NCBI GenBank assembly: GCA_031285165.1
Contig: JAITWR010000027.1
Coordinates: 1 to 54,595 of the forward strand
Length of the DNA stretch: 54,595 nucleotides
Origin: Novosphingobium sp.
GTDB lineage: Bacteria > Pseudomonadota > Alphaproteobacteria > Sphingomonadales > Sphingomonadaceae
Reading direction: 5' to 3'
How positions within the stretch are numbered: the first letter of the stretch is position 1; every line of letters begins with the position of its first letter. Below the pieces are notes generated by a model. It was not told where the DNA came from and did not search any database. It was given only the letters and a program-made list of their open reading frames with translations. Shown here piece by piece: positions 17,927-27,407 of the stretch. Both the position numbers and the translations under genes were made by a program.

Positions 17927-18742
17927 TCAAGTGGCGATATTTCTGCGATTGGCAAGGCTCGGCAGTTGCGCGCGCACTTCAGCGATGCGTGCCGGGTCGA
18001 TTTCGGCGAAACCCAGGCCCGCCGCCTCGCCACCGAGGTCCAGCAGCACCTCGCCCCAGGGATCGGCCACCAGGCTGTGACCATAAGTGCCGCGGCCGTC
18101 CTCGTGCCGCCCGACTTGCGCGGCCGCAACGACATAGGCGCTGGCTTCCACCGCACGGGCGCGCTGAAGCAGATGCCAGTGGGCCTGGCCGGTCGGGACG
18201 GTGAAAGCCGCGGGAATGGCGATCAGATCGCAGCGGGCGCGGCCCAGCGCCTCGAACAGCGCGGGGAAGCGGATGTCGTAGCAGATGGCAAGGCCGAGCC
18301 GCCCGGCCGGCGTTTCCACCGTCACCACCGCGTCACCGGCGGCATAGGCGCGCGATTCCCGCCAGCTCTCGCCCGTCGGCAGGTCGACGTCGAACATATG
18401 GATCTTGTCGTAGCGCGCCACGATCGCCCCCGAACCGTCGATGACGAAGCTGCGGTTGGCCCAGCGCCCGTCCTCACGCGCCACCGCCAGCGAGCCGAGC
18501 GCCACCCAGATGCCTGCCCGCGCCGCCGCCTCACGCACCGTGCCGAGCACGCGGTCATCCTTCTCGGCAGCGACATGGGCGAGCGCGCGCTGGCGGTCGC
18601 GGTCGACGAGGCCCGACATTTCCGGCGTGAACAGCATCTCCGCGCCATTGCGCGCCGCTTCCCCGATCGCGGCGGCGATAGTGCGGGCATTGGCGCCGGG
18701 ATCGATTCCCGAAGTCATCTGAAGGACGGCGATGCGGGTCAT
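17927..18742 (-). CDS. Carbon-nitrogen hydrolase (nitrilase family, Nit-like)
   Basis: A 271-residue nitrilase-superfamily enzyme with the catalytic triad in its usual places: Glu in LFTPEMSG, Lys in ARYDKIHMFDVDLP, and Cys in GLAICYDIRFP. The closest known role is Nit1/NIT2-type amidase, which hydrolyses deaminated glutathione or omega-amides (metabolite repair). Its place between glutaredoxin and DUF1178 fits thiol metabolism. The ATG at 18742 begins TRIAVLQMTSG, the expected first strand; the longer frame upstream is noncoding. grxC ends 16 bases before it. Confidence 0.9.
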   Translation of the reverse strand: MTRIAVLQMTSGIDPGANARTIAAAIGEAARNGAEMLFTPEMSGLVDRDRQRALAHVAAEKDDRVLGTVREAAARAGIWVALGSLAVAREDGRWANRSFVIDGSGAIVARYDKIHMFDVDLPTGESWRESRAYAAGDAVVTVETPAGRLGLAICYDIRFPALFEALGRARCDLIAIPAAFTVPTGQAHWHLLQRARAVEASAYVVAAAQVGRHEDGRGTYGHSLVADPWGEVLLDLGGEAAGLGFAEIDPARIAEVRAQLPSLANRRNIAT

Positions 18743-18758
18743 GTCGGCAGTCCGGCAG

Positions 18759-19022
18759 TCACAGGCCCAGCAAAGGGTCCAGCCGGCCCTGGCGATCGAG
18801 CGCGGCGATGTCGTCGTAGCCGCCACAGGCAACATCGTCGATCAGCACTTGCGGCACTGTCACCGCTCCGGGCACGCGGGCGCGCATCTCGTCGCGCTTC
18901 GCCCCGCCCATGGTGATGTCGTATTCCGTGAAGGAAACCCCCTTGCCGTCGAGCAGCGCCTTGGCCGCGGTGCAGTAAGGGCATCCCCATTTCGTGTAGA
19001 TTTCAACTTTTCGCGCGGACAT
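18759..19022 (-). CDS. grxC: Glutaredoxin 3
   Basis: An 87-residue thioredoxin-fold protein with the dithiol active site CPYC in TKWGCPYCTAAKALL. The cis-Pro segment is TVPQVLIDD and the glutathione-binding end is CGGYDDIAALD. It reduces disulfides and glutathionylated proteins with glutathione. The ATG at 19022 is chosen; a GTG five codons earlier sits too close to AAGAGGT. It heads the grxC / carbon-nitrogen hydrolase / DUF1178 operon and is divergent from the heat-shock promoter of hsp20, which starts only 20 bases away. Confidence 0.93.
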   Translation of the reverse strand: MSARKVEIYTKWGCPYCTAAKALLDGKGVSFTEYDITMGGAKRDEMRARVPGAVTVPQVLIDDVACGGYDDIAALDRQGRLDPLLGL

Positions 19023-19041
19023 TCTCGCTCGCTTCACACCT

Positions 19042-19069
19042 CTTGAAAGACGGGCGCGCTATCATATCT
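19042..19069 (+). promoter_or_regulatory. Sigma-32 (RpoH) type promoter of hsp20
   Basis: CTTGAAA at 19042-19048, then CATATCT at 19063-19069. From CTTG to the -10 block is 17 bases, matching the alphaproteobacterial RpoH pattern CTTG-N17-CYTATNT at all but one defined position. Transcription would start near 19076 and give a leader of about 120 bases containing the ROSE hairpin. Confidence 0.65.
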
Positions 19070-19075
19070 CGGTGC

Positions 19076-19199
19076 GCGTGTCATGCAGTGCAAGCCTGTC
19101 CCAGGCGAAGGCGCAGCCTGTACGGCGCGAAACAATGCGAGGCGCCGATTGCCGGGCCTCGTTCGTCTGAAAATTGCTCATTGGAGGATTTTTGCCATG
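19076..19199 (+). promoter_or_regulatory. ROSE-type RNA thermometer in the hsp20 leader
   Basis: The terminal hairpin (19170-19192) pairs AAAAUU-CUC with GAG-GAUUUU around an AUUG loop, leaving G19176 bulged, so the ribosome-binding site GGAGG is sequestered. The UUGCUC motif opposite GGAGGA with one bulged G is the hallmark of ROSE elements; in Bradyrhizobium the equivalent G is needed for heat sensing. Upstream, GCCUG/CAGGC (19094-19106) and CGAGGC/GCCUCG (19138-19161) form the accessory hairpins. The leader start is inferred from the promoter. Confidence 0.85.
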
Positions 19200-19664
19200 A
19201 ACCGTTTCGATTTCGCCCCCTACCGCCGCTCGATGGTCGGCTTCGACCGGCTGTTCGACCTGCTCGAGAAGCAGGCGCAGGGCTCGGAAGACAAGTACCC
19301 GCCGTTCAACATCGAAAGGCGCGGCGACGATGCCTATCGCATCACCCTGGCGGTGGCCGGCTTCAAGCCCGGTGAGATCGACATCACCGCGCAGCAGAAC
19401 CTGCTGGTCGTCCAGGGCCGCAAGGATGCGGAAACCGCTGCGTCCGGCCAGTTCCTCCATGTCGGCATCGCCCAGCGTGCCTTCGAGCGCCGCTTCGAAC
19501 TCGCCGACTATGTGCGCGTAGGCGCCGCCGACCTCGAAGACGGCCTCCTCGTGATCGACCTGGTCCGCGAAGTGCCCGAAGCGATGAAGCCCAAGAAGAT
19601 CACCATCGGTGGCCAGAAGCCGCTCTCGGTCGTCGAGAACGGCGCAGCCGACAAGGCCGCCTGA
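19197..19664 (+). CDS. Small heat-shock protein, Hsp20/IbpA family
   Basis: A 155-residue class A alpha-crystallin chaperone. The N-terminus is FAPYRRSMVGFDRLFDLLE. The crystallin domain runs from YPPFNIERRGDDAYRITLAVAGF to GLLVIDLVREVPE. A C-terminal KPKKITI segment takes the place of the I-x-I anchor. Such proteins coat unfolding proteins and hold them for DnaK/ClpB. GGAGG lies nine bases before the ATG and is paired in the thermometer. Expression should rise on heat shock through both the sigma-32 promoter and RNA melting. It is monocistronic, with a hairpin after it. Confidence 0.95.
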   Translation: MNRFDFAPYRRSMVGFDRLFDLLEKQAQGSEDKYPPFNIERRGDDAYRITLAVAGFKPGEIDITAQQNLLVVQGRKDAETAASGQFLHVGIAQRAFERRFELADYVRVGAADLEDGLLVIDLVREVPEAMKPKKITIGGQKPLSVVENGAADKAA

Positions 19665-19708
19665 CCTGAGCCACCCGATCGGAGCATGATTTCCGGCCGG
19701 ACAACTTT

Positions 19709-19738
19709 GGGGGGCGAACCGCGGATGGTTCGCCCCCC
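19709..19738. terminator. 12-bp hairpin between convergent hsp20 and pyrG
   Basis: GGGGGGCGAACC pairs exactly with GGTTCGCCCCCC around a 6-base loop. It has no T-tract on either side, so it is a likely but non-canonical bidirectional terminator. Confidence 0.5.
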
Positions 19739-19813
19739 CATGTGCCTGATTTCCGATGCGATCGTCCGGGTCGCCGATGACGCCCCCGAAGGCAGGCACC
19801 ATCCCTGGATTTG

Positions 19814-21457
<1,644 letters not shown>

Positions 21458-21574
21458 TTAGTGCGAAGAGGGAGGATAGGGCAAGCCGGCTGCGCCGCGC
21501 CGCGCGCGGCAATCCACAGCTAACGCCGCGACCCGCGCGATGCGGGCCGTCGCCATTGCATCGACCGGACGGTT

Positions 21575-21997
21575 TTACTTCCTGGCGGCGCCCGCGAGCG
21601 GGTCAGCCGGTGCGGCCCGGGGCGAAGGCGCCTGGGTCGGCGGGGCGCCTGCCGCCGCAGGAGAGCCCGGCTGCGCCGTCCCCGCCAGCGGATCGGCCGG
21701 CACCCCGCCGGCAGGCGCCGCAGGCGCGCTGCGGTCCAGCGTCGTGTCGATCGATCTGTCTGAAGACCCCTTCACCGCCATCGCTGCCAGAATGATGCTC
21801 AACACCACGAACACCGTCGCCAGAATCGCGGTCATGCGCGTCAGGAAATCGGCAGCGCCGCGGGCCGACATGAAGCCCGACGGACCGCCGCCACCGACGC
21901 CCAGGCCGCCGCCTTCGGAGCGCTGCATCAGGATCACGCCGACCAGCGCGGCGGCAACGATGGCCTGAACGACCGTGAGGAAAATGAAGAACGACAT
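21575..21997 (-). CDS. secG: Protein translocase subunit SecG
   Basis: A 140-residue inner-membrane protein with two helices (about 3-22, FFIFLTVVQAIVAAALVGVI, and about 54-74, LTRMTAILATVFVVLSIILA). They flank the conserved cytoplasmic loop LMQRSEGGGLGVGGGG. The tail is a Pro/Ala-rich low-complexity extension with two similar ADPLAG units (about residues 99 and 130). It stimulates SecYEG-SecA protein export. The ATG at 21997 fits the family start; the open frame reaches 22030. The tpiA-secG-pyrG order is, as I recall, frequent in alphaproteobacteria. Confidence 0.93.
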   Translation of the reverse strand: MSFFIFLTVVQAIVAAALVGVILMQRSEGGGLGVGGGGPSGFMSARGAADFLTRMTAILATVFVVLSIILAAMAVKGSSDRSIDTTLDRSAPAAPAGGVPADPLAGTAQPGSPAAAGAPPTQAPSPRAAPADPLAGAARK

Positions 21998-22098
21998 GGC
22001 GATCCGTATAAAGCGAAATTCGCCGCGCATCTAGGGCGTGATGCCGCCGCGCGCAACCCGCGCGGCGCGCACGCAGCCGCAGGCGAATGCGGCCGGGG

Positions 22099-22854
22099 CT
22101 ATTCCCGCCCGGAAACCGCGGCGACGACGATCGCGGTAAAGCTCTCCGCGGTCAGGCTGGCACCGCCGACCAGCGCGCCGCCGACTTCGTCGGCCGCCAG
22201 CAGCTCCGCGGCATTGCCGGCATTGACCGAACCGCCATAGAGGATGCGCACGTCCCCGCCCGCCTCGCCATAGGTTGCGGCCAGCCTGGCGCGGATGGCG
22301 CGGTGCATCGCGCCGACATCATCGATCGATGGCACGCGGCCGGTGCCGATCGCCCAGACCGGCTCATAGGCGACCGAAAGCTTCACCGTGGCTTCCTCGC
22401 CCTGCGGCAGCGAACCGGCGAGCTGGCGCGTGACCACCGCCTCGGCCTCACCCGAATCGCGCTCTGCCTCGGTTTCCCCGACGCACAGGATGATGCCGAG
22501 CCCCGCCGCTTGCGCAGCCTCGGCCTTGGCGCGGACGATCGCATCGGTTTCACCGTGCATTGCGCGCCGCTCGCTGTGGCCGACGATGACGAAGCCGGCG
22601 CCCGCATCGACAAGCATCGGCGCGGAAATGTCGCCGGTGAAAGCGCCGCTCGGCCGGACGTGGCAATCCTGCGCCCCGATGCCGATGTCGTTGACCGCCT
22701 CGCGCATCGCATGGATCAAGGTGAACGGAGGCGCCAAAGCCACCTGCACGTCCCGAAGGCGGCTGGCCGCGCGATCGATCGCACGGGCTTCGGCCAGCAT
22801 GGCGCGCGTCCCGTTCATTTTCCAATTGCCCACGATATAAGGCGGATTAGCCAT
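22099..22854 (-). CDS. tpiA: Triosephosphate isomerase
   Basis: A 251-residue TIM barrel that interconverts dihydroxyacetone phosphate and glyceraldehyde 3-phosphate. NWKMNG holds the active-site Lys, IVGHSERR the catalytic His, VAYEPVWAIGTG the catalytic Glu and loop 6, and LYGGSVNAGNA the phosphate site. Two close ATGs exist: 22854 (with GGGG seven bases upstream) is preferred over 22860. It is divergent from ppiD. Confidence 0.97.
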   Translation of the reverse strand: MANPPYIVGNWKMNGTRAMLAEARAIDRAASRLRDVQVALAPPFTLIHAMREAVNDIGIGAQDCHVRPSGAFTGDISAPMLVDAGAGFVIVGHSERRAMHGETDAIVRAKAEAAQAAGLGIILCVGETEAERDSGEAEAVVTRQLAGSLPQGEEATVKLSVAYEPVWAIGTGRVPSIDDVGAMHRAIRARLAATYGEAGGDVRILYGGSVNAGNAAELLAADEVGGALVGGASLTAESFTAIVVAAVSGRE

Positions 22855-22997
22855 TATCATTCCCCGTTGAACGCCGAATCCCGCTCGATTGGCCGTACCT
22901 TGCGGGTGCTGCTATTCCAGCCGCATCGCGCTTGTCAAAAGGCCTGGGGAAAAGCCTGCGGGAACAGCCTCTGAAGTGGGCGCGACAGTGGGCGCGG

Positions 22998-23079
22998 CCG
23001 GGCCGGGCATTGCGGGAAACCGCTTTGCCTCCTAAGGGATCGGAAACCCGGCCCGGAAGGACGCTTCCGGGCGCCTTTT
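22998..23079 (+). promoter_or_regulatory. Possible attenuator in the ppiD-trpE leader
   Basis: A 9-bp stem GCCCGGAAG/CTTCCGGGC (23051-23072) followed by GCCTTTTG looks like an intrinsic terminator just 15 bases before the ppiD start. CCGGGCCGGG at 22998-23007 is exactly complementary to CCCGGCCCGG at 23047-23056, which overlaps the terminator's 5' arm, so the two pairings exclude each other. Just upstream an open frame in register with ppiD carries two Trp codons (KWARQWARP). The GC-rich context makes chance pairing possible. Confidence 0.4.
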
Positions 23080-23093
23080 GCAAGCGATGGCCC

Positions 23094-25028
23094 ATGCTGC
23101 ATTTCTTTCGGAGTTTCATATCTTCCAAAATCGGCGCCGCAGTTGCGTTGCTGGTGCTCATGCTGATCGCCTTCGCTTTCGCGGCCGGCGACATAGCGGG
23201 CCTGCGCAGCTTCGGCTCGGACGGCAGCGATCGCGTCGCGACCGTAGGCGGCCAGCGCATAGCGGCTTCCGCACTCAGCCAGGCGGCGAACAATGCGGTC
23301 GAGAACCTCAAGGAGCAGAATCCGCAACTGTCGATGAAAGCCTTCATCGCCGAGGGCGGGCTCGAAAAGGTGCTCGAGGATATGCTGAACCGCACTGCGA
23401 TCATGGTTTTCGGCAAGGCCCACGGCCTTGTCGCCAGCGACCGCCTGATCGACAGTGAAATCGCCAAGAACCCGGCATTTCACGGCCTCGACGGCAAATT
23501 CAGCGAAACCGTCTTCCGTCAGCTCCTGGCGCAACGCAGGATCAGTGAAAAACTGGTGCGCGAGGATCTGGCGCAAGTCCTGGTAAGCAGGCAGGCGCTG
23601 CTGCCCGCAATGGTCGGGACGACAGTGCCGCGCGAGTTGGCGATGCGCTATGCGATGCTGCTCAAGGAGAGGCGCAACGGCGCCATCGCCCTGCTTCCCT
23701 CGCCGCTCTTCGCACCCAGGACGCCGCCGACCGACAAGGAACTGGCCGGCTACTACGCAGCGCACCGCAATCGCTTCACCCGCCCCGAGCGCCGCATCGT
23801 CCGCTTCGCCAGCTTCGGCGAGGAAGCGCTCAGGAACGTCGCCCCGCCCACGGAAGCCGAAATCGCCGCACGCTATAACGCCGACAAGGCGCTCTACGCC
23901 GCCCGCGAAACGCGCCGCCTGACACAGCTCGTCGTACCGACCGAGGCCGCAGCCAGGGCGGTGGCGGCCGAAGTGGCCAAGGGCAAGACGCTCGCCGCCA
24001 CCGCCGCGGAAAAAGGGCTGTCCGCAACCGGGCTGGGCTCGGTCGACAAGGCCGGATTCGCCACCGCGAGCAGCCAGGCGGTAGCCGACGCGGCATTTTC
24101 CGCCGCCGCCGGCACGATCGCCGCGCCCGCGCGCAGCGCGATCGGCTGGCACGTCGTCCATGTCGACGCCATCGAGAACCACCCGGCACGCACGCTCGAC
24201 CAGGTGCGCGGCGAGATCGCCGGGCAGCTCGCTGCCGCCAGGCGCCGGGCCGCGCTGGGTGATCTGACCGCGCGAATCGAGCAGGAATTCGACAACGGCG
24301 GCAACCTGCCCGATGCGGCGAAGGAACTGGGCATCACCATCCAGCAAACGCCGCCGATCACCGCCGATGGCAAGTCGTACAAAAATCCGGCCGAGGCGAT
24401 GCCGCCGCTGCTGGGCAAGATCGTCCCGACCGCCTTCTCGATGGAGAAGGAAAACGAACCGCAGCTTGCCGAGGTCGAGCCGGGCAAGACCTTCATGATC
24501 TTCGATGTCAGCGACATCGCCCCTTCGGCGCCCGCGCCGTTCGCCGAGATCAAGGATGATGTCCGCGCCGCCTTCCTGCTCGACAAGGGTGCGGCGGCCG
24601 CCAGGGCTGCGGCCGAAAAGCTGCTCGCCGAAACGCGCAAGGGCGTCCCTCTCGCCCAGGCCGCGGCGGCGCTGGGCGTGACGATTCCGCCGGTCCAGCC
24701 GATCGATATGAGCCGCGCGGAGCTGACGGCCCAGAACCGCCAGCCGCCCCCGCCGCTGGTGCTGATGTTCAGCATGGCCAGGGGCACGACCAAGCTCCTG
24801 CCGGCAGCCGGCAATCGCGGCTGGTTCGTCATCTCGCTCAAGGACATCGTGACGCAGCCGCCGCCCGCGAACGACCCGATCGTGGCGGCAGCGCAGCGCG
24901 AACTGGGCCAGGTGGCCGGCGAGGAATATGCCCAGGGCCTGCGCCGCGCGATCCGCGCCGAAGTGACGGTCAAGCGCAACGAAGCGGCGATCAAGGCGGT
25001 CCGCACCCAGTTGAGCGGCGGGAACTGA
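23094..25028 (+). CDS. PpiD-like periplasmic peptidyl-prolyl isomerase/chaperone
   Basis: A 644-residue protein anchored by one N-terminal helix (about 12-32, KIGAAVALLVLMLIAFAF) with the remainder periplasmic. A SurA_N-like chaperone part follows (VATVGGQRIAASALSQA, and KAFIAEGGLEKVLEDML). A central parvulin-like domain (about 250-370) contains LTQLVVPTEAAARAVAAEV and GWHVVHVDAIEN. A second, weaker domain follows with repeated SurA-like helices. It assists outer-membrane protein folding near the Sec channel. The start at 23094 lies after a terminator-like hairpin; the frame is open upstream but not protein-like. trpE starts 10 bases after its stop. Confidence 0.9.
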   Translation: MLHFFRSFISSKIGAAVALLVLMLIAFAFAAGDIAGLRSFGSDGSDRVATVGGQRIAASALSQAANNAVENLKEQNPQLSMKAFIAEGGLEKVLEDMLNRTAIMVFGKAHGLVASDRLIDSEIAKNPAFHGLDGKFSETVFRQLLAQRRISEKLVREDLAQVLVSRQALLPAMVGTTVPRELAMRYAMLLKERRNGAIALLPSPLFAPRTPPTDKELAGYYAAHRNRFTRPERRIVRFASFGEEALRNVAPPTEAEIAARYNADKALYAARETRRLTQLVVPTEAAARAVAAEVAKGKTLAATAAEKGLSATGLGSVDKAGFATASSQAVADAAFSAAAGTIAAPARSAIGWHVVHVDAIENHPARTLDQVRGEIAGQLAAARRRAALGDLTARIEQEFDNGGNLPDAAKELGITIQQTPPITADGKSYKNPAEAMPPLLGKIVPTAFSMEKENEPQLAEVEPGKTFMIFDVSDIAPSAPAPFAEIKDDVRAAFLLDKGAAAARAAAEKLLAETRKGVPLAQAAAALGVTIPPVQPIDMSRAELTAQNRQPPPPLVLMFSMARGTTKLLPAAGNRGWFVISLKDIVTQPPPANDPIVAAAQRELGQVAGEEYAQGLRRAIRAEVTVKRNEAAIKAVRTQLSGGN

Positions 25029-25038
25029 GCTGCACCCC

Positions 25039-26556
25039 ATGTCCGCAGGCCGCCTCGAGAACCGGGATGCCGCCGCCGCCGCGTTGGCCGGGGGGCAGCC
25101 GGCGCTCGTCTGGCGCCGGCTGATTGCCGACACGGAAACCCCGGTCGGCGCCGCGCTGAAACTGATCGTGCCCGGCCGGGGCGACTTCCTGCTCGAATCG
25201 GTCGAAGGCGGCGAAGTGCGCGGGCGCTACAGCCTGCTCGGGCTCGACCCCGACCTCGTCTTCCGCGCCACCGGCCATGGCAGCGAGATCAATCGCCGCT
25301 GGCGTGCCGATCGCGAGGCTTTCACGCCGCTCGGCGGCGACAGCCTCGACGAATTGCGCGCACTGGTCGAAGGCTGCCGCATCGCAGTGCCCGCGGCGCT
25401 GCCGCCGACACTCGCCTGCGTGGTCGGCTATTTCGGCTACGAGACGATCGGCCTCGTCGAAAAACTGCCGCGCGCACCGCAAAGCAGCCTCGAACTGCCC
25501 GACATGCTGTTCGTCCGGCCGACGCTGATCCTGGTGTTCGACCGCCTCAGCGATGCCCTGTTCTGCGTCGCGCCGGTCTGGCCGTCCGATGCAGAGCCCG
25601 AACGCGCGCTGGCCGATGCGCAGGAACGGATCGACGCCGCGCTGCACCGCCTGGCAAGCACGGCCCCCGTCGCCGTGAGCGACGCGACGCTGCCCGAACC
25701 CGAGCTGACGCCGACGATGCCGGCCGCGGACTATGAACGCATGGTCCTCAGGGCCAAGGACTACATCGAGGCTGGCGACATCTTCCAGGTCGTCCTGGCC
25801 CAGCGCTTCACCTGTCCTTTCACTCTGCCCCCGTTCGCGCTTTACCGCGCGCTGCGCCGGGTGAACCCCTCGCCTTTCCTCTATTTCCTCGACCTGCCCG
25901 GTTTCGCCCTGATCGGCTCGAGCCCCGAGATCCTGGTGCGCGTGCGCGACGGCAAGGTGACGATCCGCCCGATCGCCGGCACCCGTCCCCGCGGCGCAAC
26001 GCCCGAACAGGACAAGGCCAACGAGGCCGACCTGCTCGCCGACCCCAAGGAACGCGCCGAGCATCTGATGCTGCTCGACCTCGGCCGCAACGATGTCGGC
26101 CGCGTGGCGAGCGCGGGCAGCGTGCGCGTGACCGAAAGCTATACGATCGAGCGCTACAGCCACGTCATGCACATCGTCTCCAACGTCGAAGGCAGGCTGG
26201 ACGAAGCCAGGCACGATGCGATGGATGCGGTTTTCGCGGGCTTTCCCGCGGGCACCGTCAGCGGCGCGCCCAAAGTCCACGCCTGCGAGATCATCGCCGA
26301 ACTGGAGCCCGAAACACGCGGCGCCTATGCCGGCGGCGTCGGCTATTTCGCCCCCGACGGCTCGGTCGATACCTGCATCGTGCTGCGCACCGGCATCGTC
26401 AAGGACGGCATGCTGCATGTCCAGGCCGGTGCCGGCATCGTCGCCGATTCGGACCCGGCCTGCGAACAGCGCGAATGCGAAGCCAAGGCCGGCGCACTGA
26501 TCGCTGCGGCGCGCGAAGCGGTGCGCGTGGCCCGGGAAGCGGGTTACGGGCAGTAG
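25039..26556 (+). CDS. trpE: Anthranilate synthase component I
   Basis: A 505-residue chorismate-utilising enzyme, the first committed step of Trp synthesis, acting with the glutaminase TrpG. LLESVEGGEVRGRYSLLG is the Trp feedback-binding segment. The C-terminal catalytic domain has IAGTRPRGAT, RAEHLMLLDLGRNDVGRV, GFPAGTVSGAPK and YAGGVGYF. It starts 10 bases after ppiD, so the two are co-transcribed. The partner genes trpG, trpD and trpC do not follow; a short-chain dehydrogenase on the opposite strand ends 25 bases later. Confidence 0.97.
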   Translation: MSAGRLENRDAAAAALAGGQPALVWRRLIADTETPVGAALKLIVPGRGDFLLESVEGGEVRGRYSLLGLDPDLVFRATGHGSEINRRWRADREAFTPLGGDSLDELRALVEGCRIAVPAALPPTLACVVGYFGYETIGLVEKLPRAPQSSLELPDMLFVRPTLILVFDRLSDALFCVAPVWPSDAEPERALADAQERIDAALHRLASTAPVAVSDATLPEPELTPTMPAADYERMVLRAKDYIEAGDIFQVVLAQRFTCPFTLPPFALYRALRRVNPSPFLYFLDLPGFALIGSSPEILVRVRDGKVTIRPIAGTRPRGATPEQDKANEADLLADPKERAEHLMLLDLGRNDVGRVASAGSVRVTESYTIERYSHVMHIVSNVEGRLDEARHDAMDAVFAGFPAGTVSGAPKVHACEIIAELEPETRGAYAGGVGYFAPDGSVDTCIVLRTGIVKDGMLHVQAGAGIVADSDPACEQRECEAKAGALIAAAREAVRVAREAGYGQ

Positions 26557-26580
26557 GAACCACCTTGCGAAGCGCCGGCG

Positions 26581-27342
26581 CTATGGCCGCATCAGCGCGC
26601 CGCCATTGACGCTGATGACCTGCCCGGTGATGTAGCTGCCTTCGTCGGACATCATCAGCGCGGCCATGGCGGCGATATCGACCGGCCGCCCCAGCCGGCC
26701 GAGCAGCGTCGAATCGGTGAACGCCTCGACGATTTCCGCCGGCAGCGCCGCCTCGAAGCGCGGGTGCGTGACGACACCCGGGCAGATGACGTTGGCACGG
26801 ATGCCCTGCGGCCCGAAACGGTGCGCGACATGGCGGGCAAGCGCATGCATCGAGACTTTGCTCATCGCATAGGCAAGGCGCACGACTTCACCCATGAAAG
26901 CGGCGTCCGAACTCGTATAGACCAGAGAACCGCCGCCGCGCTTGAGCATTTCCGGAATCGCATGGCGGGTACACAGCACGAAACCGCGCGATCCGACCCG
27001 CATGACATCGTCGAAATCCTCCATCGGGATGGTGGTAACGTCGTGGAGCGAATCGTTATCGTTGAAACCGGCATAGTTGGCGTGAAGCCCGTCAAGCCCG
27101 CCGAAGCGGCCGACCGCAAGATCGATCGCGGCCCTGATCGAGCCTTCGTCGCCGCCGTCGAGCAGTGTACCGATGCAGGCCGCGCCGGTTGCGGCGATGG
27201 TTTCGGCCGTGGCGATCGCCCGGTCGCCATCGATATCGCCCAGCACCACCGCAGCACCTTCGCCGGTATAACGCCGCGCCAGCTCGTCGCCGATCCCGCC
27301 GGCACCCGCGACCACGATAACCTTGTCCTGAAGCCTGTTCAC
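26581..27342 (-). CDS. Short-chain dehydrogenase/reductase
   Basis: A 253-residue classical SDR with Rossmann motif GAGGIG (13-18), catalytic Ser at 144/145 (YTSSDA) and YxxxK at 158-162 (YAMSK). The usual NNAG is changed to ANYAG (88-92). ITGQVISVNGG is the C-terminal family signature. It probably oxidises a hydroxyl or reduces a ketone of a CoA-ester or alicyclic substrate. It is convergent with trpE and marks the left edge of the catabolic island. It shares orientation with the acyl-CoA synthetase upstream (66 bases apart), so both are likely one transcript. Confidence 0.9.
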   Translation of the reverse strand: MNRLQDKVIVVAGAGGIGDELARRYTGEGAAVVLGDIDGDRAIATAETIAATGAACIGTLLDGGDEGSIRAAIDLAVGRFGGLDGLHANYAGFNDNDSLHDVTTIPMEDFDDVMRVGSRGFVLCTRHAIPEMLKRGGGSLVYTSSDAAFMGEVVRLAYAMSKVSMHALARHVAHRFGPQGIRANVICPGVVTHPRFEAALPAEIVEAFTDSTLLGRLGRPVDIAAMAALMMSDEGSYITGQVISVNGGALMRP

Positions 27343-27407
27343 ATCCGCTCTCCCATTCGTCCGGCGAGACGATGCCGCGGCTGTGAGGCGAAGTCGAGAC
27401 AGCCCGG

